From positions 3,547,001-3,611,000 of the forward strand of contig NZ_CP078143.1 in NCBI RefSeq assembly GCF_019891395.1: a stretch of 64,000 bases of DNA, read 5' to 3'. Under the pieces are notes generated by a model. That model made no database searches. It was not told the DNA's origin and worked only from the letters and a program-made list of their open reading frames with translations. The position numbers and the translations under genes are program-made. This document shows positions 1-7,201 of the stretch, piece after piece. Origin of the DNA: Nitratireductor kimnyeongensis. GTDB lineage: Bacteria; Pseudomonadota; Alphaproteobacteria; Rhizobiales; Rhizobiaceae. Positions within the stretch are counted from its first letter, which is position 1. Each line of letters starts with the position of its first letter.

Positions 1-2
1 AA

Positions 3-1262
3 CGGAAAGTTTCGCGTGGCGGGGGCAGGATCCTGGACGATCACATCATCATCATCGGTGCTGGCCATGGCGGCGTACAAGCTGCCGCGAGTCTCCGCGA
101 GGAGGGGTATGAAGGCCGACTGACACTCGTGTCAGGCGATCCGGAATTGCCCTACCACAAACCGCCGCTTTCCAAGGCCTTTCTCAAGGCGATAGATGCC
201 GAGCCGCAGATCCTCAGAGCCCAGGCATTTTACGACACGAACCGCATCGAGCTGCAGAAAGGCGTACGGGTCGCCGACATAGACCCGGCTGGCCAGACAC
301 TGCGGCTGGAGGAGGGAGGGCAGCTTGTCTGGACTGGGCTTCTTCTTGCTACGGGAGCCGAACCGCGGCGATTGTCCGTGCCAGGGGCGGACCTTTCGGG
401 CGTTTTCTATCTGCGCGACTGTGCCGATGCCCGCAATCTGCGCGATGCGTTCTCCCGGGCAAACAGTGTGGTTGTGATCGGCGGTGGCTTTATCGGTCTG
501 GAAGTGGCAGCGACGGCTGCCATGGCCGGGAAGGGCGTTACGGTCGTGGAAGCGGCCGATCGCATTCTTGGCCGTGCCGTGAGCCAGCCTGTCGCAGCGC
601 ACATGCATGCCTATCATGAGGGCCTCGGCGTAACAATATTCACGGGAACCGATGTTGAGCGGCTGGATGGCACCGAAGGCACCGTGCGCAGTGTCATCAC
701 AAAGGACGGGCAGATCCTTCCAGCCGACATGGTGCTGGTAGGAATTGGCGCAAAGCCAAACATTGCGCTTGCGGAGGCGGCAGGCCTTGTTTGTGACAAT
801 GGCATCCGGGTGGACGCGTCTTGTCGAACAAGCGCTCGCAACATTCATGGGATCGGTGATTGCGTGTCGTTCCCGCATGTCGCCTCGGGGCGCGTGCTGC
901 GCCTGGAATCCGTGCAGAACGCCACCGATCAGGCGCGTATCGCCGCAAAATCGATGCTCGGCAAACCGGCGGTGCATGATGCTGTTGCCTGGTTCTGGTC
1001 CGATCAAGGCGAACGCAAGCTGCAAATGGCAGGCCTGCCTTTCGATGTGGATCGGGAGATCATTGCGGGGGATGCGGAAAGCGGGGCTTTCGGAGTCTAC
1101 CTCTACGCGGGGGACCGGCTTGTTGCTGTGGAGACCGTCAACCGTCCCGGCGAGCACATGATGGCGCGAAGGATGCTGGCGGCTGGATTTTCGCCTACGG
1201 CTGAAGCGGTTCTGGAAGGTCCGGCGGCGCTGAAATCGGCAATGCTTGCCGGCGGACGCTGA
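3..1262 (+). CDS. FAD-dependent oxidoreductase, ferredoxin/rhodocoxin reductase type (5' end unresolved)
   Basis: This flavoprotein probably passes electrons from NAD(P)H to a small ferredoxin partner, as in the putidaredoxin/rhodocoxin reductase family. The open frame runs to the left edge of the window. Near its start it encodes a run of Ile followed by the FAD-binding GAGHGG loop (bases 57-74). The family signature PYHKPPLSK follows, then a second dinucleotide fold VVIGGGFIGLE (about base 470) and the flavin-contacting GIGDC segment (about base 855). The C-terminus fits the Reductase_C domain. The first ATG/GTG/TTG in frame is the GTG at 129, which would cut off the FAD loop, so the true start is further left. 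A CTG at 33 after a purine-rich stretch is possible, or a start lies outside the window. No ferredoxin or P450 partner is visible nearby. The family call is solid; the substrate is unknown. Confidence 0.8.
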   Translation, partial: RKVSRGGGRILDDHIIIIGAGHGGVQAAASLREEGYEGRLTLVSGDPELPYHKPPLSKAFLKAIDAEPQILRAQAFYDTNRIELQKGVRVADIDPAGQTLRLEEGGQLVWTGLLLATGAEPRRLSVPGADLSGVFYLRDCADARNLRDAFSRANSVVVIGGGFIGLEVAATAAMAGKGVTVVEAADRILGRAVSQPVAAHMHAYHEGLGVTIFTGTDVERLDGTEGTVRSVITKDGQILPADMVLVGIGAKPNIALAEAAGLVCDNGIRVDASCRTSARNIHGIGDCVSFPHVASGRVLRLESVQNATDQARIAAKSMLGKPAVHDAVAWFWSDQGERKLQMAGLPFDVDREIIAGDAESGAFGVYLYAGDRLVAVETVNRPGEHMMARRMLAAGFSPTAEAVLEGPAALKSAMLAGGR

Positions 1263-1509
1263 ACGCTTCCCGGCTGGGCTTTGGCCGCCACAGGCCCATT
1301 GCCTGCTTGATAAATCCTGCTGCCGCACTTTATGACAACCGGCGCGAGCCATGCTAGAGGTCCGCCTTGTCTGAACACGCACTCTGCACGCGCCTCCATC
1401 GATGTGAACGCGCTTTAAAGGCAGTGTGTTGTCAGTTCCCGGTTTCTGGCGGGAAAGAGGCCGGTGCAAGGTGCAAGCAAGCTCGAGAAATGTAGGCGAA
1501 GTGGCAGAA

Positions 1510-2517
1510 ATGCAAAGACAGTCACAGATCAGCGCGCAGAAATCGTTTGCCGTCGCACCCATGATCGATTGGACGGATCGGCACTGCCGCTTTTTCCACC
1601 GGCGGCTCACGGGCAGGGCGCTTCTTTATACCGAGATGATCGTCGCCGATGCCGCCATCCACGGGGATCGCGAGCGGTTGCTGGGCTTCGATCGGAGCGA
1701 ACATCCGGTTGCTCTGCAGCTTGGTGGGTCGGATCCTCATAAACTTGCACAAGCTGCCGAGATCGGCGCCGGATATGGCTATGACGAAATCAATCTGAAT
1801 GTGGGTTGCCCTTCGGACCGGGTGCAGTCGGGCACATTCGGAGCCTGCCTCATGAAGACGCCCGAAGTGGTGGCCGCCGGGGTTGCGGCGATGAAGGCGA
1901 GGGTGTCGGTTCCCGTGACGGTCAAGTCCCGGATCGGAGTGGACGAACAGGACATCGAAACCGCACTTGACGCTTTGGCCGGGGCAGCCTGGTCGGCGGG
2001 GGCGGATGCACTTTGGGTGCATGCCCGCAAGGCCTGGTTGCAGGGACTGAGCCCCAAGGAAAACCGGGAGATTCCGCCACTCGACTATGATCGCGTCTAC
2101 CGTCTCAAAAAGGCCAACCCGGACCGGTTCATCGGCATCAATGGCGGCATTCTCAGCCTCGAAGAAGCGGCCACCCATCTGAAGACGGTTGACGGTGTGA
2201 TGCTGGGGCGCGGGGCCTACCAGAACCCGGCGCTGCTGGCGGGTGTCGACGCCTTCCTTGAGGAAAGGGCGCCCGAGCCGGTGGATTTTCACGGGCTGAT
2301 CGAAGCGATGGCCGAGTATGCGGACAGGCACATCAGTCAGGGAGGCCGGCTCTCGCATGTGACACGGCACATGATCGGCCTTTTTCATGGGTTCGACGGT
2401 GCGCGGCGTTATCGGCAGATCCTGTCCAGCAAGGCCACGAGGCCGGGTGCGGGAAGCGAGATCCTGCGCGAGGCATTCGCAGCGGTCGATCTCGCCACAA
2501 GACGCGACGCGGCGTGA
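1510..2517 (+). CDS. dusA: tRNA-dihydrouridine(20/20a) synthase DusA
   Basis: An FMN enzyme that reduces uridine to dihydrouridine in the tRNA D-loop. The FAVAPMIDWTDRHCR opening and the NVGCPSDRVQSG segment, with its catalytic Cys about 100 residues in, are diagnostic of the DusA branch. The TIM-barrel motifs continue through the phosphate-binding GGI and MLGRGAYQNP segments. I chose the ATG at 1510 (335 residues) because family members start only 10-20 residues before FAVAPM. The frame is also open back to a GTG at 1426, and a GTG at 1501 is possible. The roughly 250-bp gap before it carries only a weak promoter-like ATGACA-N17-TAGAGG around 1332-1360. It is a single gene with no obvious operon partner. 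Confidence 0.93.
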   Translation: MQRQSQISAQKSFAVAPMIDWTDRHCRFFHRRLTGRALLYTEMIVADAAIHGDRERLLGFDRSEHPVALQLGGSDPHKLAQAAEIGAGYGYDEINLNVGCPSDRVQSGTFGACLMKTPEVVAAGVAAMKARVSVPVTVKSRIGVDEQDIETALDALAGAAWSAGADALWVHARKAWLQGLSPKENREIPPLDYDRVYRLKKANPDRFIGINGGILSLEEAATHLKTVDGVMLGRGAYQNPALLAGVDAFLEERAPEPVDFHGLIEAMAEYADRHISQGGRLSHVTRHMIGLFHGFDGARRYRQILSSKATRPGAGSEILREAFAAVDLATRRDAA

Positions 2518-2600
2518 GGCTGATCCCACAAACGGAAATTGCATTTGTGCGGCTTGAGCGCTAGCTAGGCGACGCTGCGTCGGGTTTTAAGGGGGACATC

Positions 2601-3422
2601 ATGAACCTGCCCATGGGCGAAATCGCCATGTTTGCGGCTGCGCTGACGGCGGCGGGCGTGGTGGCCGGGGTTCTGGCCGGCCTGTTCGGCATCGGCGGCG
2701 GGGCAATCCTCGTGCCCGTATTCTATCAGGTGTTCGGGCTTGTCGGCGTGGATGAGGCAGTACGCATGCACCTGTCCGTCGGTACCTCGCTTGCCATCAT
2801 CGTTCCCACGTCCCTGCGCTCTTTCCGCGCGCATTATCTGAGGGGCGCGGTAGACATGGAGCTGTTGCGGAGCTTCGTGATCGCGGTGCCAACGGGTGTG
2901 GTTTTGGCTACCCTCGTGGCGGCTTATGTCTCCAGCGGCGGACTAAGGGCCATCTTTGCGGCCATTGCGTTTCTGGTGGGTGTCCGGCTGCTCTTGAACC
3001 GCGAGACCTGGCGGCTGGGGACGGAAATTCCCGCGAACCCGATCCGTTCGCTGGTGGGAATGTTGATCGGATTTCTATCCACATTGATGGGCATTGGCGG
3101 CGGTGTTCTGAACAACACCTTCATGACGCTTTTCAACCGCCCCATGCACCAGGCGGTGGCGACGTCGTCGGGTGTGGGCGTGTTGATTTCGATCCCGGGC
3201 CTGTTCGGCTATGTCTGGGCGGGGTGGGGTGAGCCGCTTCTGCCGGTGGCTTCGACCGGATATGTGAACTGGATTGCCGTCTTTCTGATCATTCCGATTA
3301 CGCTTCTTGTCGCGCCGCTCGGCGTGCGGATAGCCCATGCACTCGACAAGAGAAAGCTCGAAACCGCGTTCGGCATTTTCATGATCATCGTGGCCGCCCG
3401 GTTTGGCTGGAGCCTGCTTTAG
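2601..3422 (+). CDS. TauE/SafE family sulfite/sulfoacetate exporter-type membrane protein
   Basis: A 273-residue polytopic inner-membrane protein of the TauE/SafE (DUF81) family, which exports sulfur-containing or other small organic anions. The two family repeats are visible as the glycine-rich GLFGIGGGAILVP near residue 27 and LMGIGGGVLNNTFM near residue 162, each followed by several hydrophobic segments. The start is well supported by an AAGGGGG ribosome-binding site seven bases upstream of the ATG. It sits 83 bp after dusA and may be transcribed separately. The substrate cannot be told from sequence, and no sulfonate-catabolism genes are nearby. Confidence 0.88.
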   Translation: MNLPMGEIAMFAAALTAAGVVAGVLAGLFGIGGGAILVPVFYQVFGLVGVDEAVRMHLSVGTSLAIIVPTSLRSFRAHYLRGAVDMELLRSFVIAVPTGVVLATLVAAYVSSGGLRAIFAAIAFLVGVRLLLNRETWRLGTEIPANPIRSLVGMLIGFLSTLMGIGGGVLNNTFMTLFNRPMHQAVATSSGVGVLISIPGLFGYVWAGWGEPLLPVASTGYVNWIAVFLIIPITLLVAPLGVRIAHALDKRKLETAFGIFMIIVAARFGWSLL

Positions 3423-3640
3423 AGCGGTCCACCGCTTCATGGAAACGCTGCTCCGCTCTATCTGTCTGCTTTTCCGGATTTGTGCGGATGTCAGGCGACT
3501 CCACCAGAGTGCAAAATGCTCTACGCCGGGCAGCGGCTCCTTCATTCCAACGTTTCGCTTGATCGGTGGCTGCAATGCCTGTGCGTGGTTCGACAAGCTC
3601 ACCATGCCCGCAGCGCAGACCATCCTGAGGATGAACGTTC
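3420..3640. repeat. Spacer built of repeat-like elements: 8-bp inverted repeat and a GGTTCGACAAGCTCACCATG unit
   Basis: The gap between the convergent TauE and NUDIX genes holds no gene. TAGAGCGG at 3420-3427 is perfectly inverted as CCGCTCTA at 3453-3460. A short inverted AGAG/CTCT unit follows near 3508-3523. At about 3588-3607 lies GGTTCGACAAGCTCACCATG; read on the other strand it encodes the peptide MVSLSNH, a familiar mistranslation of dispersed intergenic repeats in proteobacteria. I judge this from memory of such repeats. Only one copy of each is in this window, so repeat status is inferred. Confidence 0.5.
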
Positions 3641-4402
3641 CTAGATCAGTTTCCGCTCAAAGCGGTTGTAGCGCATGGAATAGAAGGGGACCGGTGCTCC
3701 CGGATTGAGTTCCGGGTCGGATTTGAGCCGCTGCTCCAGATCATCGAGAACCGTGCAGGTTATCAGCGGCACCTCGGTCTTCTTCGCCTCCGGGATGGAG
3801 AGCCACACCAGCTCTTCCAGCTCGTGGGTGGGGCCGCCATCTGGCAGTTCCACGGCGACATCGTCGCGCCATGCGGCCAGAAACCGGGTGTCGAAGCGGC
3901 GCACGCGGCCGGGCGGCGTGATCGCGCGGGCGATGTAGCGCAGGCCCGAAAGCGAGGGGCAGACGCCATATTCGGCAAAACCCTGCCAGTCCTTCGCTGC
4001 AGTGGAGAACGCTCTTCTTTCTCCGATTAAAAGACCGGCTTCCTCATAGGTTTCGCGGATGGCCGACATGGCGACGGCCCGCGCCCGCGCCGGTGTCGCG
4101 CGTGAACCGGTGCCAATCAGCCGGCGTTCTTCGTCCGGATGCAGACCGGCAGCCACGGGGATGCGGCCATCGGCAGGATCGGTACGTCCGCCTGGAAACA
4201 CAAAACGGCCGGGCATAAAGGCATGGTTGCGGTGGCGGCGTCCCATCAACACGCGCACCTCATCGCCGCTGCGGTCGAGCAGGATGAGTGTTGCCGCATC
4301 GCGTGGCCGCATGGGTTTACCGCCAAGCGAAAAATCCTTCGCTTCCGCGCGGTCGACTGCGGCCTTGTCGAGACCATCCATGCGATTGGGGCGCTCGTTC
4401 AT
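3641..4402 (-). CDS. NUDIX hydrolase with an expanded Nudix box
   Basis: A 253-residue NUDIX pyrophosphohydrolase. The fold is recognised from RVLMGRR, FPGGRTDPAD and AIRETYEEAGLL. The segment between the PGG glycines and the RETYEEAG helix is about 35 residues longer than in a compact Nudix box. This resembles the NUDT19/CoA-diphosphatase-like group, so CoA or a related nucleotide conjugate is a possible substrate, but that is inference. The ATG at 4402 has an AGGAGG site five bases upstream; a GTG at 4408 would lie inside that site. The gene is the last of the topA-rnr-DUF983-NUDIX run, nine bases after DUF983. Confidence 0.85.
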   Translation of the reverse strand: MNERPNRMDGLDKAAVDRAEAKDFSLGGKPMRPRDAATLILLDRSGDEVRVLMGRRHRNHAFMPGRFVFPGGRTDPADGRIPVAAGLHPDEERRLIGTGSRATPARARAVAMSAIRETYEEAGLLIGERRAFSTAAKDWQGFAEYGVCPSLSGLRYIARAITPPGRVRRFDTRFLAAWRDDVAVELPDGGPTHELEELVWLSIPEAKKTEVPLITCTVLDDLEQRLKSDPELNPGAPVPFYSMRYNRFERKLI

Positions 4403-4411
4403 GGCCACCTC

Positions 4412-4858
4412 CTAGGAGTGCTTTCCCAGTTCCGGGTGTGTTTCGATATGTTCGTCTTCATCGCCGAAACCGTGCATGTAATAGGCCCATTGCAGCCCGA
4501 CGATTGCCCCCTTGATGGGGCCGATCAGAAGCAGCGACATGATCAGCGTGATGGGCACCCAGATAGCGAGGTGCACCCAGCCCGGCCAATCGGTAAGAGC
4601 CTCCATTCCCATGAATGCGCCGACAACAATGTGGCCGACAATGAAAATCACAAGGTAGGCAGGCAGGTCGTCGGCGCGATGGTGATGGAACTCTTCGCCG
4701 CATTCAGGGCATTTGTCGGCCGTCTTCAGATAGGCGCGAAAGAGTTTTCCCTCGCCGCAATTGGGGCAACGGCCCATGAACCCGCGTTTCATGGCCTCCA
4801 TGAGGGGGCGTACGGGCCGCTTCGGGGCGGCTCTACCCACATAAACCTTCTCTTCCAT
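4412..4858 (-). CDS. DUF983 zinc-ribbon membrane protein
   Basis: A 148-residue DUF983 protein of unknown function. An N-terminal zinc ribbon has Cys pairs at about residues 31/34 (CPNCGEGKLF) and 50/53 (CPECG). Two hydrophobic membrane segments follow at about 66-86 and 98-118. The ATG at 4858 overlaps the rnr stop in a TGATG junction, which points to translational coupling with ribonuclease R. A GTG three bases upstream is the alternative start. In related genomes this gene usually follows rnr, so a link to RNA or envelope quality control is possible but unproven. Confidence 0.85.
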   Translation of the reverse strand: MEEKVYVGRAAPKRPVRPLMEAMKRGFMGRCPNCGEGKLFRAYLKTADKCPECGEEFHHHRADDLPAYLVIFIVGHIVVGAFMGMEALTDWPGWVHLAIWVPITLIMSLLLIGPIKGAIVGLQWAYYMHGFGDEDEHIETHPELGKHS

Positions 4859-7197
4859 CACCGTCTCCTGCCCTGCGAGGCGCGTCGGCTTTTGCCCGAA
4901 GCGCGCCCGGAGCGACCCTTTGCCTTGTGAAACGACTTCATCGATCCCGGCAGTTTCTCGGGCTTGCTCAGCATTTCAAACCGCATGGCGCCAGCCAGCG
5001 GCGCAATCTCAACCAACCGGACCGACACGCTGTCGCCCAACTGAAAGCCGCGCCCGCTACGCTCGCCCACCATGGCATGCCGCGCCTCGTCATAGATATA
5101 GTACTCATCTCCAAGTGTGGACACGGGCACAAAGCCATCGGCACCGTATTGCGGCAACTGGACAAAAAGTCCCGCCTTGGCCACGCCGGAAATCCGGGCA
5201 TCGAATTCCTCGCCGACACGGCCCGACAGATGCTCTGCAACGAGCCGGTCGACCGTGTCGCGCTCGGCGGCCATGGCGCGGCGCTCCGTTGCAGAAATCA
5301 ATGCTGCGGTTTCTTCAAGTCGGGTTTCCTCATCCTGGGTCAGACCGTCCTTGCCAAGCCCGAGAGCGGCAATCAGCGCGCGATGGACGATCAGGTCCGC
5401 ATAGCGGCGGATGGGCGAGGTGAAATGCGCATAACGGCGCAGGTTGAGGCCGAAATGGCCAAGATTCTCAGGTGCATAGACCGCCTGGCTCTGCGAACGC
5501 AGCACGACCTCGTTGACCAGTTGTTCGTGTTCGGTGTCACGCACGCGGGCAAGAATCGCGTTGAACTGGGCAGGCTTCAGCTGTGCACCGCGCGCCAGCG
5601 AGATCTCGAAGGTGCGCAGAAATTCGCGCAGGGCCTCCTGCTTGGCAAGCGAGGGGGCATCGTGGACACGGTAGATAAGTGCCTGACGTTTTGCCTCCAG
5701 CGTTTCGGCTGCCGCGACATTGGCCTGCACCATGAATTCTTCGATGAGTTTGTGCGCATCAAGACGCGGCGGCACGACCACGCGATCCACGGTGCCATCT
5801 TCCTTCAGAAGGATCTTGCGCTCCGGAAGGTCGAGTTCGAGTGGCTGGCGGTTGTCGCGCCCGCGTTTCAGAACCGCGTAGGCATCCCAGAGGGGCTTTA
5901 GGATGGGCTCGAGAAGCGGGCCCGTCTTGTCATCCGGTTCGCCGTCAATGGCCTTCTGTGCCTGCTGGTAGGAGAGTTTTGCTGCCGAGCGCATGATGAC
6001 GCGGTGAAAGCTGTGCCCGACCTTTTGTCCCGATGCGGAAAAGCGCATGCGCACGGCCATGGCTGGGCGCGGCTCGCCTTCGCGCAGGGAGCACAGATCG
6101 TTGGAAATGCGCTCCGGCAGCATGGGAACCACGCGGTCGGGGAAATAGACGGAATTGCCGCGTTTGACTGCTTCGCGGTCGAGCGCCGAACCTTGACGCA
6201 CATAATGCGCCACGTCGGCAATCGCGACGGTGGCGATGAAGCCGCCGGGATTCTTCTCGTCCGGATCAGGCTCCGCCATCACTGCATCGTCGTGATCCTT
6301 AGCATCGGCCGGATCGATGGTGATAAGCGGCATGTCACGCCAGTCTTCGCAGCCGGACAGCGTGACGGGTTTTGCCGCTTCGGATTCCGCAATGACGTCA
6401 TCGGGGAAAATATGCGGGATCTCATGCGCGTGAATGGCGATCATGGAGACCGCCTTCTCGCTGGACAGCGAACCGATGACCGAAATCACCTTGCCGCGCG
6501 CCGGGCCATAGCGCCCCCCGGAGATGGGCTCGATCTCTACAAGATCGCCATCCAGCGCGTCATTGAGATCGTCTGTATCTATGGTGAGCTCGCGTTGGGT
6601 GCGCTCGACGGGCTCGATGCGAAACACGCCATCCTTCGATTTGCGAATGACGCCCAGAATGCTCTGCCGCCGCTTTTCGAAGACCTTCATCACACGGCCC
6701 GTATAGGCGGGACCTTCACCGTTTTCCGTGCGGAAGACACGGGCCAGGACGCGGTCGCCGATGCCGGCAGCCTTGCCGCCTTTCTGGGTGCGGATTTCCA
6801 CGAGGGGCAGGGGGCCTTCGCCTTCATCCTGATCCTCCCGCTCTGCGGGCCTTGCCAGAAGCGCGCCGGCGGCATCGCGCGAGAAGATGTCGAGCACCAC
6901 GACATGCGGCAGCGCGCCGGGGCGCAGAAGGCGTTTGCGCGTCTTCTTCAGGAGCCCCTCGTCCTGAAGCTCGCGCAGAATGTCCTTCAGCCAGATCCGG
7001 TCACCGCCCTTGAGTCCGAAAGCCTTGGCAATGTCGCGCTTCGCGGTGCGGTCGGGATTGTCCTTGATGAAGCGCAACACCTCGTCACGGTCGGGCAGGT
7101 GGTCTCCGGAGGTCGCCTTGGCCGATTTCGCGTCGCGTCCGGCTTTGCCGAGGGTTCGGGTCTTTGCTTTCGACTTGCCGGAAATGCTGCGCGCCAA
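4858..7197 (-). CDS. rnr: Ribonuclease R
   Basis: A processive 3'-5' exoribonuclease of the RNB/RNase II family, 779 residues. It degrades structured RNA and takes part in rRNA and tmRNA-linked quality control. The N-terminal winged-helix region (EVLRFIKDNP onward) precedes cold-shock domains, the RNB domain with the metal-binding ITIDPADAKDHDDAV segment at about residues 293-307, and a C-terminal S1 domain. The tail is rich in Lys, Arg and Ser, as in other RNase R. The start is a TTG at 7197, supported by GAGGAA about nine bases upstream, and lies four bases after the topA stop. The two genes are almost certainly co-transcribed. Confidence 0.96.
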   Translation of the reverse strand: MARSISGKSKAKTRTLGKAGRDAKSAKATSGDHLPDRDEVLRFIKDNPDRTAKRDIAKAFGLKGGDRIWLKDILRELQDEGLLKKTRKRLLRPGALPHVVVLDIFSRDAAGALLARPAEREDQDEGEGPLPLVEIRTQKGGKAAGIGDRVLARVFRTENGEGPAYTGRVMKVFEKRRQSILGVIRKSKDGVFRIEPVERTQRELTIDTDDLNDALDGDLVEIEPISGGRYGPARGKVISVIGSLSSEKAVSMIAIHAHEIPHIFPDDVIAESEAAKPVTLSGCEDWRDMPLITIDPADAKDHDDAVMAEPDPDEKNPGGFIATVAIADVAHYVRQGSALDREAVKRGNSVYFPDRVVPMLPERISNDLCSLREGEPRPAMAVRMRFSASGQKVGHSFHRVIMRSAAKLSYQQAQKAIDGEPDDKTGPLLEPILKPLWDAYAVLKRGRDNRQPLELDLPERKILLKEDGTVDRVVVPPRLDAHKLIEEFMVQANVAAAETLEAKRQALIYRVHDAPSLAKQEALREFLRTFEISLARGAQLKPAQFNAILARVRDTEHEQLVNEVVLRSQSQAVYAPENLGHFGLNLRRYAHFTSPIRRYADLIVHRALIAALGLGKDGLTQDEETRLEETAALISATERRAMAAERDTVDRLVAEHLSGRVGEEFDARISGVAKAGLFVQLPQYGADGFVPVSTLGDEYYIYDEARHAMVGERSGRGFQLGDSVSVRLVEIAPLAGAMRFEMLSKPEKLPGSMKSFHKAKGRSGRASGKSRRASQGRRR

Positions 7198-7201
7198 AGC
7201 G

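Noticed and set aside
132..1610. Long minus-strand frame of 492 codons
   Set aside because: Antisense to the flavoprotein; composition is Arg/His/Cys-rich and unlike a protein, a shadow of GC-rich coding DNA.
3075..3623. Minus-strand frame opening MVCAAGMVSLSNHAQ
   Set aside because: The opening is the known mistranslation of a dispersed repeat, and the rest is antisense to the TauE gene.
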